64,000 nucleotides of DNA from Paludibaculum sp. (GTDB lineage: Bacteria; Acidobacteriota; Terriglobia; Bryobacterales; Bryobacteraceae): the NCBI GenBank assembly GCA_029973955.1, contig JARKQJ010000218.1:62001-126000 (forward strand), in the 5' to 3' direction. A program made the translations under genes and the position numbers. Positions within the stretch are counted from its first letter, which is position 1, and each line of letters begins with the position of its first letter. Below are positions 25,890 to 33,645 of this stretch, one piece after another. The notes beneath the pieces are model-generated. The model made no database searches. It was not told the DNA's origin and saw only the letters and a list, made by a program, of their open reading frames with translations.

Positions 25890-26788
25890 GCTCTGTCCCC
25901 TCCGGTCTCCGGTCCTCTCATCTCCAATGCCCGCAGCACCGCACTCCTCGATGCCGCATTTCGCCGCGTCTCGTCCGATCCCGGCTTTACGACGTGCTTG
26001 GTTAGCACCTTGGCCAGCCCCTGCTTATCCAACTCCCGAAATCTCTGCTTCACTTTCCTGTCGTCCAGCGATTGAAATGCGATCACAACCCAGCGCCCTC
26101 CCGGCGCCAGGCAATCCGGAGCCTGCTGCAGCAGCGCGTCCAATTCTCCTGGTTCATCGTTCACCGCCATTCGGAGCGCCTGGAACACCCGCGTCGCCGG
26201 ATGCAGCTTTCCGGTCCGCGGCACGACCGATGCGATCAGCGAGGCCAAATGCCCCGTGTCCCGCACCGGCCGCGCTCGAACCAGTGCTCTGGCGATTTTT
26301 TCCGCTAGGTGTCCCCTTTCTTCGCCCAACTCCCGAAAGAGCTGAGAGAGTTCTCGTTCCGTTGCACGGTTTACAAGGTCTGCGGCCGTCAAATCCTGCC
26401 GCCTGTCCATCCGCATGTCCAGTGGGCCCGGCTGCAGGAGCGTGAAGCCGCGTTCCGCGCTCGTCAACTGCATCCGGCTGACCCCAAGATCGGCCAGCAA
26501 TCCGTCCACTTTTGAGATGTTCAGCGAATCCAGCGTCTTTCGAAGATCCGAAAATGCACTCTGCCGGTACGTGATCCGTTCCGCGCAGTCCTTGGTGTTC
26601 TGCCGCGCCAGTTCCAGCGACTCTGCGTCGCGATCCAGCGCAATCACCCGCCCCGACTTCAACTGCCTGGCAAGCGCGCCTGTGTGCCCGCCCAGGCCCG
26701 TCGTGACGTCCACGTACACACCGCCCTCGCGCAGCCCCAGATATTGGAGCGACTCGCTCAACATGACACTGAAGTGCTGTTGCTCCAT
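25886..26788 (-). CDS. rsmH: 16S rRNA (cytosine-1402-N4)-methyltransferase
   Basis: RsmH (MraW) methylates N4 of C1402 in the ribosomal P site using S-adenosylmethionine. Seen: FSVMLSESLQYLGLREGG at the N-terminus, the SAM-binding YVDVTTGLGGHTGALA, VIALDRDAESLELA, GLLADLGVSRMQL, and ATRVFQALRMAVNDEPGEL, all typical of the family. The length of 300 aa is normal. It sits second in the dcw cluster, 6 bp after mraZ, the near-universal arrangement. Confidence 0.97.
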   Translation of the reverse strand: MEQQHFSVMLSESLQYLGLREGGVYVDVTTGLGGHTGALARQLKSGRVIALDRDAESLELARQNTKDCAERITYRQSAFSDLRKTLDSLNISKVDGLLADLGVSRMQLTSAERGFTLLQPGPLDMRMDRRQDLTAADLVNRATERELSQLFRELGEERGHLAEKIARALVRARPVRDTGHLASLIASVVPRTGKLHPATRVFQALRMAVNDEPGELDALLQQAPDCLAPGGRWVVIAFQSLDDRKVKQRFRELDKQGLAKVLTKHVVKPGSDETRRNAASRSAVLRALEMRGPETGGDRA

Positions 26789-26794
26789 ATCGCA

Positions 26795-27271
26795 TCAGAA
26801 GTCGATCTCCAGGCTGTCCAACCGTTCCTGGTCAGCCGCCTCGAAACTGTTGACAGTGGCAAAGACTGCGTCAAACTGTTCTTGAGTGAAGATCGTTATC
26901 ACGTCCTCGTAAAACCGGAGCTGTACCGACTTGTCCTCCAGCCCCAACTCTTTCCGCAGCGACTGCGGCAATGTCACGCGCCCTTGCGGGTCGCAATCCA
27001 CGTCTCCGCCCTTGGCTTCCGCCCGGAACGTCACGCGCTTCCGCAGCGCCTTGTCCTCCAGCTTCTCCACCGTCCGCTCCCAGCTCCCATTCGTGAACAC
27101 CCGGGCCATGCCCTTGTACTCGGTCACGAAGAGGTACTTATCCGGCAGATCTTTCAGATACTCCTGGTACTTAGCGGGGAGTTTGAGGCGCCCGGCCGCA
27201 TCGATTTTGCAGGGGTGGAACCCGAGCGGGGCTCGTAACCGGATCTGCGTGACTGAGGAGGGCGACTCCAT
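26795..27271 (-). CDS. mraZ: Transcriptional regulator MraZ
   Basis: MraZ is a DNA-binding protein with two AbrB/SpoVT-like (swapped-hairpin) domains that regulates its own dcw operon. Seen: the first domain with CKIDAAGRLKLPAKYQEYL and the second with CDPQGRVTLPQSLRKELGL; the DxxGR-x-LP repeat is diagnostic. ATG 27271 gives 158 aa and begins just before the first domain. The ORF-track start (27331) adds 20 residues read through the promoter region and is rejected. A candidate promoter lies at 27319-27348 on the same strand. I could not confirm MraZ boxes upstream. Confidence 0.93.
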   Translation of the reverse strand: MESPSSVTQIRLRAPLGFHPCKIDAAGRLKLPAKYQEYLKDLPDKYLFVTEYKGMARVFTNGSWERTVEKLEDKALRKRVTFRAEAKGGDVDCDPQGRVTLPQSLRKELGLEDKSVQLRFYEDVITIFTQEQFDAVFATVNSFEAADQERLDSLEIDF

Positions 27272-27318
27272 GGCGGTCCAAAACGCTCCAATCTGGCCCT
27301 TTTCGGGCCATTGAATGT

Positions 27319-27348
27319 ATCGTAGGACCAAGCCCGGTCTGGTTGCAA
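27319..27348 (-). promoter_or_regulatory. Candidate promoter of the dcw cluster
   Basis: On the minus strand TTGCAA (27343-27348) and TACGAT (27319-27324) are separated by 18 bp, each matching four of six consensus positions. The predicted transcript would start about 40 nt before the mraZ ATG. Confidence 0.4.
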
Positions 27349-27494
27349 GTTCTTTTTTGCCAAAAGTTTATGTATTGCTTGAGGGTTGTTTGTTTCTTCG
27401 CTGTTCAGATTTACACTACTCAGGATTTGGGTGGAAGTGAAGGGTGCTCCAGGCGCGGGGCGAAGTTGTTGGAGAGGGGGCTTGGGGGTTGATT

Positions 27495-27524
27495 TTGGCG
27501 AAAGCCGGCGTCGCCTGCTATACT
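27495..27524 (+). promoter_or_regulatory. Candidate distal rplM promoter
   Basis: TTGGCG (27495-27500) and TATACT (27519-27524) are 18 bp apart, giving a leader of about 120 nt before rplM. The -10 matches five of six consensus positions. It may work in tandem with the stronger proximal promoter. Confidence 0.45.
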
Positions 27525-27582
27525 ATGAGCGTTCGACTGCGCCTGCCCGAGGTGTGGTGCGCATCCCCCAGTGTGGGCGGAT

Positions 27583-27612
27583 TTGACACCCTGCGTCCGG
27601 GATCCGTAGAAT
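27583..27612 (+). promoter_or_regulatory. Strong candidate rplM promoter
   Basis: A perfect -35 TTGACA (27583-27588) is followed after 18 bp by TAGAAT (27607-27612), five of six to consensus. The expected start lies about 30 nt before the rplM ATG, fitting strong ribosomal-protein expression. Confidence 0.7.
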
Positions 27613-27649
27613 AAAAGGTTTGTAGTCCCTTAACGGAGATCGTCTGTCT

Positions 27650-28084
27650 ATGAAGACCGAATTTCCGTCCAAGAGCGAAATTACGCGGAACTGGTTTGTT
27701 TTGGATGCCAGTGAAGCCGCTCTCGGGCGGGTCGCCAGCAAGGCCGCCAAAATCCTGATGGGCAAGCATAAGCCCACTTATGTTCCGTTTCTGGATACTG
27801 GCGACCACGTCATCGTTGTTAACGCCGACAAGGCTATCCTGACCGGCAACAAGGAATCCCAGAAGCTCTATCGCCGCCATTCCGGTTACCCGGGCGGGCT
27901 GCGTGAAGATGTGGCTGGCAAAGTGCGCGCAGCGCGTCCGGTGCGCCTCGTGGAAGAGGCCATCAAGGGCATGCTCCCGAAGACCAAGCTCGGCAAGCAG
28001 ATGTACCGCAAGCTCAAGGTCTACGCGGGAGACAACCATCCGCACGCCGCCCAGCAGCCGAAGGCACTCGCGGCTGCCAAATAA
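27650..28084 (+). CDS. rplM: Ribosomal protein L13
   Basis: L13 is an early-assembly protein of the 50S subunit. Seen: [20 protein letters not shown] at the N-terminus, [32 protein letters not shown] and the [20 protein letters not shown] block, all typical of bacterial L13. The length of 144 aa is normal. ATG 27650 is preceded by an ACGGAG-type SD. rpsI follows after 18 bp, the conserved L13-S9 operon. Confidence 0.98.
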   Translation: MKTEFPSKSEITRNWFVLDASEAALGRVASKAAKILMGKHKPTYVPFLDTGDHVIVVNADKAILTGNKESQKLYRRHSGYPGGLREDVAGKVRAARPVRLVEEAIKGMLPKTKLGKQMYRKLKVYAGDNHPHAAQQPKALAAAK

Positions 28085-28102
28085 CGAGAGAGAAATTAGA
28101 GA

Positions 28103-28495
28103 ATGGCACTGCTGCAATATCTTGGCACTGGACGGCGCAAGCGCGCCGTCGCCCGCGTCTTCCTCCGCCCCGGCACCGGCAAGGTGACCGTGAACGGCCG
28201 GAACATGGAAGAGTACTTCACCACGTATACTGCTCGCGCCCTGGTCCGCCAGCCGCTCGCTGTCACCGAGACTGCCGACAAGTTCGACATTCTCGTGAAC
28301 GCCGACGGCGGTGGGCCCATCGGCCAGGCAGGTGCGGTGCGGCTCGGCATCGCCCGCGCTCTTTGCGAGTTCAACCTTGAGCTCCGCGGCAAGCTGAAGG
28401 CCGAAGGTTTCCTCACTCGCGATGCGCGCGAGCACGAGCGCAAGAAGTACGGCCAGAAGGGCGCTCGCAGCCGCTTCCAGTTCTCCAAGCGCTAA
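28103..28495 (+). CDS. rpsI: Ribosomal protein S9
   Basis: S9 is a 30S protein whose C-terminal tail reaches the P-site tRNA. Seen: the N-terminal [39 protein letters not shown], and the conserved tail ending in SRFQFSKR; the terminal Lys-Arg touches the anticodon stem. The length of 130 aa is normal. Second gene of the rplM-rpsI pair; it is followed by a 179-bp spacer before rpsB that contains a perfect hairpin. Confidence 0.98.
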   Translation: MALLQYLGTGRRKRAVARVFLRPGTGKVTVNGRNMEEYFTTYTARALVRQPLAVTETADKFDILVNADGGGPIGQAGAVRLGIARALCEFNLELRGKLKAEGFLTRDAREHERKKYGQKGARSRFQFSKR

Positions 28496-28560
28496 GGCGT
28501 TTGGCGCGGAGCGCTCGGATTCTCTTCTTCCATTTTGGGTTCTTTGCTTTCTTGGGCCAG

Positions 28561-28612
28561 CCGCCTCTCTCCCGGCAAATCTCGCTTTGGGCGCCGGGAG
28601 TTTCCGGGGCGG
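28561..28612 (+). terminator. Hairpin between rpsI and rpsB (terminator or S2 leader element)
   Basis: CTCCCGGC (28569-28576) pairs perfectly with GCCGGGAG (28593-28600), and an outer CCGCC/GGCGG (28561-28565 / 28608-28612) can close the structure. The bases after it (GCTTGTCTTG) are only partly T-rich. It could end the rplM-rpsI transcript or be part of a regulatory leader of rpsB, whose mRNA is autoregulated by S2 in other bacteria. Confidence 0.45.
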
Positions 28613-28674
28613 CTTGTCTTGTGTCAACACTCCGGCAAGCCCGCCGGATCAACACCCTTGTTTAAGGAGCTACT

Positions 28675-29553
28675 TTGCCTTCCATTTCCATGAAAGAATT
28701 GCTCGAAGCGGGCGTTCACTTCGGGCACCAGACCAAGCGCTGGAATCCCAAGATGAAGGAATACATCTTCGGAGAACGCAACGGCATTTACATCATCGAC
28801 CTGCAAAAGACCCTGAAGCTGTTCAAAGACGCTATGCGATTTGTCGGCGAGCAGGCAGCCATGGGGAAGACGATCCTTTTCGTCGGCACCAAGCGCCAGG
28901 CCCAGGAAGCCATCATGGAAGAAGCCACGCGCTGCGGAATGTTCTACGTGAACAATCGCTGGCTGGGCGGCCTTCTCACGAACTTCGTCACGGTCAAGCA
29001 GTCCATCAAGCGGCTCAAGGAACTCGACGCCATCCTCGATGAAGGATCCGGCGAGCGCCGCACCAAGAAGGAACTCATCCAGCTCGAGCGCGAGCGCAAG
29101 AATCTCATGTCGAACCTGGCCGGCATCAAGGACATGGAAGTCCTGCCGGACATGCTGTTCGTGATCGACTCCAACAAGGAAGACATCGCCGTCCGCGAAG
29201 CCCGCAAGCTCGGCATCCCGGTGGTGGCGGTGGTCGACACCAATTGCGACCCCGACATGGTGGATCACCCGATTCCGGGTAATGACGACGCGCTGCGCGC
29301 CATTCGTCTCTTTGCCAATAAGATCTCCGATGCCATGGTCGAAGGCCGCTCGCTGGCCTCCGAACAGGACTTCGCGCCGAAGGAGATCGTCACCGACGAC
29401 TCCACCACCATGGAAGACATGAGCCAGTTCGCTCACTATGTCGATCCGCGCCTGGCCGAAGACGTGCTCACCGAGGGCATCACCGACATCGACCTGCCGA
29501 ACGTCTCTCTGCCCAAGGCCAAGGCTCCGGAAGAAACCGAGAGCGCCAGCTAA
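28675..29553 (+). CDS. rpsB: Ribosomal protein S2
   Basis: S2 completes the 30S subunit and recruits S1. Seen: [20 protein letters not shown] at the N-terminus, [33 protein letters not shown] and [20 protein letters not shown], all S2 signatures. The start is TTG 28675: AAGGAG at 28664-28669 lies 5 bases upstream, and the resulting N-terminus aligns with the E. coli form, whereas ATG 28690 would have no SD at proper distance. The length of 292 aa includes an acidic C-terminal extension. First gene of rpsB-tsf-pyrH-frr. Confidence 0.97.
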   Translation: MPSISMKELLEAGVHFGHQTKRWNPKMKEYIFGERNGIYIIDLQKTLKLFKDAMRFVGEQAAMGKTILFVGTKRQAQEAIMEEATRCGMFYVNNRWLGGLLTNFVTVKQSIKRLKELDAILDEGSGERRTKKELIQLERERKNLMSNLAGIKDMEVLPDMLFVIDSNKEDIAVREARKLGIPVVAVVDTNCDPDMVDHPIPGNDDALRAIRLFANKISDAMVEGRSLASEQDFAPKEIVTDDSTTMEDMSQFAHYVDPRLAEDVLTEGITDIDLPNVSLPKAKAPEETESAS

Positions 29554-29595
29554 GCCGGCGCCTCCAGTTGAAGGATCTACCGCAAGAGGAAAACC

Positions 29596-30501
29596 ATGGC
29601 TGAAATTACTGCGCAACTCGTCAAGCAGCTTCGCGACGCGACCGGCGCCGGCATGATGGAGTGCAAGAAGGCGCTCGTCGAAGCCAACGGCGACTACAAC
29701 GAGGCTCAGGTCATTCTCCGCAAGCGAGGCCTTGCCACCGCCGCCAAAAAGGCGTCCCGCTCCGCCAAGGAAGGCCTCATCGGCCTCCACATCTCCGCCG
29801 ACGGCTCTTCCGGCCTGCTGGCCGAAGTGAACTGCGAGACCGATTTCGTCGCCAAGACCGAAGACTTCATCGCACTCGTCGAAGAAATCAAGGCACTGAT
29901 CGTCACCCACGGGCCCAGCGACGTGGCCGGCCTGCTCGCCCTCTCCTCCACTTCCGATCCGGCGGTCAACGTGGAAGGCCTGCTGAAGTCGAAGATCGCC
30001 AAGGTCGGTGAGAACATGCAGGTGCCGCGTTTCAGCGTCCTCTCGGCCGTCGGCACGCTGGGCAGCTACACTCACCCGGGCTCCAAGCTGGTCGTTCTGG
30101 TGGACGTTACCACCAAGAACGCGGGCACGAAGGACAAGCCCGAGTTCAAGGAACTGGTTCAGGACCTGGCCATGCAAGTGGCCGCCGCCGATCCCAAGTT
30201 CCTTCGCCGTGAAGACGTCACCGCCGACTTCATTGCGAAGGAGAAGGAGATCCAGCGCGCGCGTGCCCTGGCCGAAGGCAAGCCCGAGAAGATCGTCGAC
30301 AAGGTGGTGGAAGGCCGCATGTCGAAGTTCTACGAAGAAGTCTGCCTGCTGGAGCAGCCCTTCATCAAGGAAAACAGCGTCACCATCACGCAGCTCCTCG
30401 CCGACAAGAGCAAGCAGCTCGGTGATGAGATCGGCGTGGCCGGCTACATCCGCTTCAAAGTGGGCGAGACGGCCAGCGCTGAAGAGCCCGCGGCCGAGTA
30501 G
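29596..30501 (+). CDS. tsf: Translation elongation factor Ts
   Basis: EF-Ts exchanges GDP for GTP on EF-Tu. Seen: the UBA-like N-terminal domain VKQLRDATGAGMMECKKAL with the conserved TGAGMM, and the core signature VNCETDFVAKTEDF. The two-subdomain dimerisation core and a Glu-rich end complete it. The length of 301 aa is typical. It follows rpsB after 42 bp and precedes pyrH after 47 bp, the standard order. Confidence 0.98.
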   Translation: MAEITAQLVKQLRDATGAGMMECKKALVEANGDYNEAQVILRKRGLATAAKKASRSAKEGLIGLHISADGSSGLLAEVNCETDFVAKTEDFIALVEEIKALIVTHGPSDVAGLLALSSTSDPAVNVEGLLKSKIAKVGENMQVPRFSVLSAVGTLGSYTHPGSKLVVLVDVTTKNAGTKDKPEFKELVQDLAMQVAAADPKFLRREDVTADFIAKEKEIQRARALAEGKPEKIVDKVVEGRMSKFYEEVCLLEQPFIKENSVTITQLLADKSKQLGDEIGVAGYIRFKVGETASAEEPAAE

Positions 30502-30548
30502 TTTTGGCCCCTGCTGGCCGAATCGCTGTTTGAGTTGAGGAGTCCTGC

Positions 30549-31268
30549 ATGGCGGCGCGCTACCAACGCATCCTTCTGAAGCTGAGCGGCGAGGTGCTTG
30601 CCGGAGATGCCAAGTTCGGTATCAACGGTGATTGCATCAAGGCCTTGGCCGCGGAAGTGGCGGAAGTCGCCGCTTTGGGCATCCAGCTCGGCCTCGTCAT
30701 CTGCGGCGGCAACTTCTTCCGCGGCGTAGACGCCGCTGCACGCCGCATGGACAGCGTTTCAGCGGACTCCATGGGCATGCTGGCCACCATCATCAATTGC
30801 ATCGCGATGCAGGACGCCCTGGAAAAACAGGGCGTCCCGACTCGCGTAATGACGGCCATCCACATGAACCAAGTGGCCGAACCGTACATCCGGCGCCGGG
30901 CGATCCGCCATCTCGATAAAGGGCGCGTGGTCCTGTTCGGCGGCGGAACCTCGAATCCCTTCTTCTCCACTGACTCGGCTGGCAGCCTGCGCGCCCTTGA
31001 AATTGGGGCCGAAGTGCTGGCCAAAGCCACTGGCGTCGACGGCGTTTACGACAAGGATCCCCGTGCGCACGCAGATGCCGTCAAGTACGACCGCGTCAGC
31101 TACGACGAAGTTCTGGCGCGTAACCTCGGGGTAATGGACGCCTCGGCCGTCGCAATGTGCCGCGACAACCAACTGCCCATTGTGGTCTTCAACCTGACCA
31201 CGCGGGGCAATATAATGCGAATGTCGATGGGCGAACCCGTCGGCACCATCATTGGAAACGCTCTATGA
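30549..31268 (+). CDS. pyrH: UMP kinase
   Basis: PyrH phosphorylates UMP to UDP in pyrimidine nucleotide synthesis and is a hexameric amino-acid-kinase-fold enzyme. Seen: [13 protein letters not shown] at the N-terminus, [51 protein letters not shown], and [13 protein letters not shown]. The length of 239 aa is normal. ATG 30549 follows an SD-like TGAGGAG. Its stop overlaps the frr ATG (31265-31268). Confidence 0.97.
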   Translation: MAARYQRILLKLSGEVLAGDAKFGINGDCIKALAAEVAEVAALGIQLGLVICGGNFFRGVDAAARRMDSVSADSMGMLATIINCIAMQDALEKQGVPTRVMTAIHMNQVAEPYIRRRAIRHLDKGRVVLFGGGTSNPFFSTDSAGSLRALEIGAEVLAKATGVDGVYDKDPRAHADAVKYDRVSYDEVLARNLGVMDASAVAMCRDNQLPIVVFNLTTRGNIMRMSMGEPVGTIIGNAL

Positions 31269-31870
31269 AACCAGGACAACAACCCTCAGCGCCCAACGGC
31301 CAGTTCCAGAACGTGAAAGACGTGGAGAACGCCGCCAAGACCCGCATGGAGAAGGCAGTGGCCGACCTGCAGCACGAGATGGCCACGATTCGCACGGGCC
31401 GGGCCTCGATCAACCTGTTCGACGGCATTACGGTGGAAGCCTACGGCTCTCCGATGCCCATCAACCACGTCGCAACGCTGCACGTGCCCGAACCGAGCCT
31501 GATCACTATCCAGCCTTACGATGCCTCTCAGATCAATGCGATCGAGAAGGCCATTCGCGCCTCGGACCTCGGCCTGAACCCTTCCAACGACGGCAAGCTG
31601 ATCCGAGTGCCGATTCCCACCCTGACCGAAGAGCGGCGCAAGGACCTCGTCAAGTACCTTCACACGGTCACAGAGGACCACAAGGTCGCAGTGCGCAACA
31701 TCCGCCGCGATTCCAACGACTCCATCAAGAAGCTGCTCAAGGACAAGCTGATCAGCGAGGACGACGACCGCCGCGGCCACGATGAGGTCCAGAAGATGAC
31801 CGACGCCTACATCGTCAGACTCGACCAACTGGCTAAGGCCAAAGAGAAAGACATCCTCGAAGTGAAGTAG
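31265..31870 (+). CDS. frr: Ribosome recycling factor
   Basis: RRF splits post-termination ribosomes together with EF-G. Seen: [59 protein letters not shown] and [18 protein letters not shown], all diagnostic. ATG 31265 overlaps the pyrH stop as ATGA; the ORF-track start at 31157 is inside pyrH and rejected. The product is 201 aa, about 16 residues longer at the N-terminus than the usual ~185 because of a polar [11 protein letters not shown] leader. Confidence 0.97.
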   Translation: MKPGQQPSAPNGQFQNVKDVENAAKTRMEKAVADLQHEMATIRTGRASINLFDGITVEAYGSPMPINHVATLHVPEPSLITIQPYDASQINAIEKAIRASDLGLNPSNDGKLIRVPIPTLTEERRKDLVKYLHTVTEDHKVAVRNIRRDSNDSIKKLLKDKLISEDDDRRGHDEVQKMTDAYIVRLDQLAKAKEKDILEVK

Positions 31871-31921
31871 GCTTCCGCCAGGCCGTTCAGTTTCAGACAC
31901 GGCGCGGCTACCCCGGAATGA

Positions 31922-31927
31922 TAAACT
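31922..31927 (+). promoter_or_regulatory. -10-like TAAACT before ggt
   Basis: TAAACT ends 8 nt before ATG 31936, so transcription could begin almost at the start codon. No Shine-Dalgarno is present. The upstream ATG 31918 would put the signal peptide inside a longer tail and is less likely. No convincing -35 is visible. Confidence 0.35.
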
Positions 31928-31935
31928 CTCATTCC

Positions 31936-33639
31936 ATGGGTCGTATCGCGCCGTTTCTCTTTCTAGCTCTGATCTGTACCGCGCAGGAGGGTGAGCGCAT
32001 GCCAAGGGCAAACTACGACCAGGCGAGACCATTGGTCGTCTCCAAATACGGCATTGTGGCGGCGTCCAACTACCTGGCCTCAGCCGTGGGTGCCCGCATC
32101 CTGGAACAGGGCGGCAACGCCGTGGATGCGGCTATCGCCGCCAACGCGATGACCGGCCTCACTCAGCCCTTCGTCAATGGCATTGGCGGCGACCTGTTCG
32201 CCATCATCTATGAAGCCAAGACCGGCAAGCTCTACGGCCTCAACTCCAGCGGCTGGACGCCCCAGGCGCTCACCATTGACTGGCTGAAAGGGAAGGGCGT
32301 GGAGAAAATGCCGGAATACGGAGTTCACGCCATCACCGTGCCAGGGTGCGTAGCCGGCTGGGAAGCCCTGCGGAAGCGATTTGGCACCAAGCCTTTCAGC
32401 GAACTCCTGGCGCCCGCCATCTACTACGCGGAAGAGGGATTCGCGCTATCGCTGGTGAGCGCGCGCTCCCTGGTCCAGAAGAGATATTTCGACACGCCCG
32501 GCTACCGCGAGACCTACATGACAGCCGGAGAACATCCCGCGCCGGGTGATGTCTTCAAGAACCCCGCCCTGGCCCGCTCGCTCCGCCTGATCGCCGAAAA
32601 AGGCCGCGACGGCTACTACAAAGGCGACCTCGCCAATCGCATGGTCAAGTTCCTCAATGAGCAGGGCGGCGCCCACTCGCTGGAAGATTTCGCCGCGTTC
32701 GAGCCCGAATGGGTGGAGCCGATCTCCACCGCCTATCGCGGCTGGACTGTCTACGAACTGCCGCCCAACGGCCAGGGCATCGCCGCGCTTTCCATGCTCA
32801 ACATCATGGAGAACTTCGACCTGAAGAAGATGGGTCACAACTCGCCCGACGCGCTGCATACGCTGATCGAGGCGAAGAAGTTGGCCTACGCCGACATGGC
32901 GAAATACGTTGGAGATCCCCGATTCACCCCCGTGCCCGTGAAAGAGATGCTCTCGAAGGACCTCGCGGCCAAGCGCGCGGCGCTCATCAAGCCCGATACT
33001 GCCGCATGCGGAGTACTGCCTTCCGATCTGAGTGAGAAACTCAACTCCAGCGGCAAATCCACGATCTACCTCTCCGCCATCGACAAGGAGGGTAACATCG
33101 TCTCCTTCATCCAGTCCAACTACGCGGGTTTCGGAACAGGCATGGTGGCGCCGGGGGCGGGTTTCACATTCCACAACCGCGGCGCCGGTTTCGACCTCAC
33201 GCCCGCTAAGCCGAACTCGCTTCTGGGCCGCAAGCGTCCGCTGCACACCATCATTCCTGCCTTCATGGAAAAGGGTGACATGAAGATCGGGTTCGGCATC
33301 ATGGGCGGCTGGAACCAGTCTCAGGCCCATGCGCAATTCGTCTCAAACTTTGTCGATCACGGCATGAACCTCCAGCAGGCATTCGAAGCGGCCCGCTTTA
33401 CCAAGGGCACATTCGAAGGCTGCGATGTCCAGATGGAAACCCGCGTCCCCGAGGCCGTACGCGCTGAGCTGTCCAAGCGCGGCCACAAGATTCAACCAGC
33501 CGGATCCTATTCCTCCTCGATGGGATTCGGTAGCGCCGTCATGCGCGACACTAAGCGCCAGGTGAACTTCTCCGGAACAGATCCTCGCGTGGATGGCGCA
33601 GCGATTCCAGAGCAGCCACAATACCCAGTCAGGAGGTGA
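31936..33639 (+). CDS. ggt: Gamma-glutamyltransferase
   Basis: This Ntn-hydrolase is made as a precursor that cleaves itself before a Thr. It transfers or hydrolyses gamma-glutamyl groups, mainly from glutathione, in the periplasm. Seen: a signal peptide (APFLFLALICTAQ), VVSKYGIVAASNYLASAVG, QGGNAVDAAIAANAM, FVNGIGGDLFAIIYEAK and the putative cleavage region GKSTIYLSAIDKEGNIVS, with Thr as the expected nucleophile. GAGFTFHNRG matches the oxyanion region. It belongs to the YwrD-like branch, since the processing site reads STIYLS rather than TTHFSV. The last codons AGG AGG TGA form the SD of malQ. ORF-track start 31918 is an alternative. Confidence 0.92.
   Translation: MGRIAPFLFLALICTAQEGERMPRANYDQARPLVVSKYGIVAASNYLASAVGARILEQGGNAVDAAIAANAMTGLTQPFVNGIGGDLFAIIYEAKTGKLYGLNSSGWTPQALTIDWLKGKGVEKMPEYGVHAITVPGCVAGWEALRKRFGTKPFSELLAPAIYYAEEGFALSLVSARSLVQKRYFDTPGYRETYMTAGEHPAPGDVFKNPALARSLRLIAEKGRDGYYKGDLANRMVKFLNEQGGAHSLEDFAAFEPEWVEPISTAYRGWTVYELPPNGQGIAALSMLNIMENFDLKKMGHNSPDALHTLIEAKKLAYADMAKYVGDPRFTPVPVKEMLSKDLAAKRAALIKPDTAACGVLPSDLSEKLNSSGKSTIYLSAIDKEGNIVSFIQSNYAGFGTGMVAPGAGFTFHNRGAGFDLTPAKPNSLLGRKRPLHTIIPAFMEKGDMKIGFGIMGGWNQSQAHAQFVSNFVDHGMNLQQAFEAARFTKGTFEGCDVQMETRVPEAVRAELSKRGHKIQPAGSYSSSMGFGSAVMRDTKRQVNFSGTDPRVDGAAIPEQPQYPVRR
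33631..33639 (+). promoter_or_regulatory. malQ Shine-Dalgarno formed by the last codons of ggt
   Basis: AGGAGGTGA encodes the final Arg-Arg-stop of ggt and is a full match to the anti-Shine-Dalgarno, six bases before GTG 33646. This fixes the malQ start and couples the two genes. Confidence 0.8.
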
Positions 33640-33645
33640 GTCACA

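Larger units (their letters stand above)
27272..27649. other. Divergent mraZ / rplM intergenic promoter region
   Basis: This 378-bp non-coding stretch separates the minus-strand dcw cluster from the plus-strand ribosomal protein operon. It holds one candidate minus-strand promoter (27319-27348) and two candidate plus-strand promoters (27495-27524 and 27583-27612). Between them is a purine-rich plus-strand stretch with several G-runs (27429-27488). No small RNA or open reading frame is convincing here. Confidence 0.7.

Noticed and set aside
27429-27446. Two GGGTG copies as MraZ-binding boxes
   Set aside because: They are only two copies, on the opposite strand, 13 bp apart and far from the mraZ promoter. 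They do not match the regular repeated arrangement known for MraZ.
27442-27488. G-quadruplex in the mraZ/rplM spacer
   Set aside because: There are four G-runs, but two of the loops are far longer than 7 nt, so a canonical quadruplex is unlikely.
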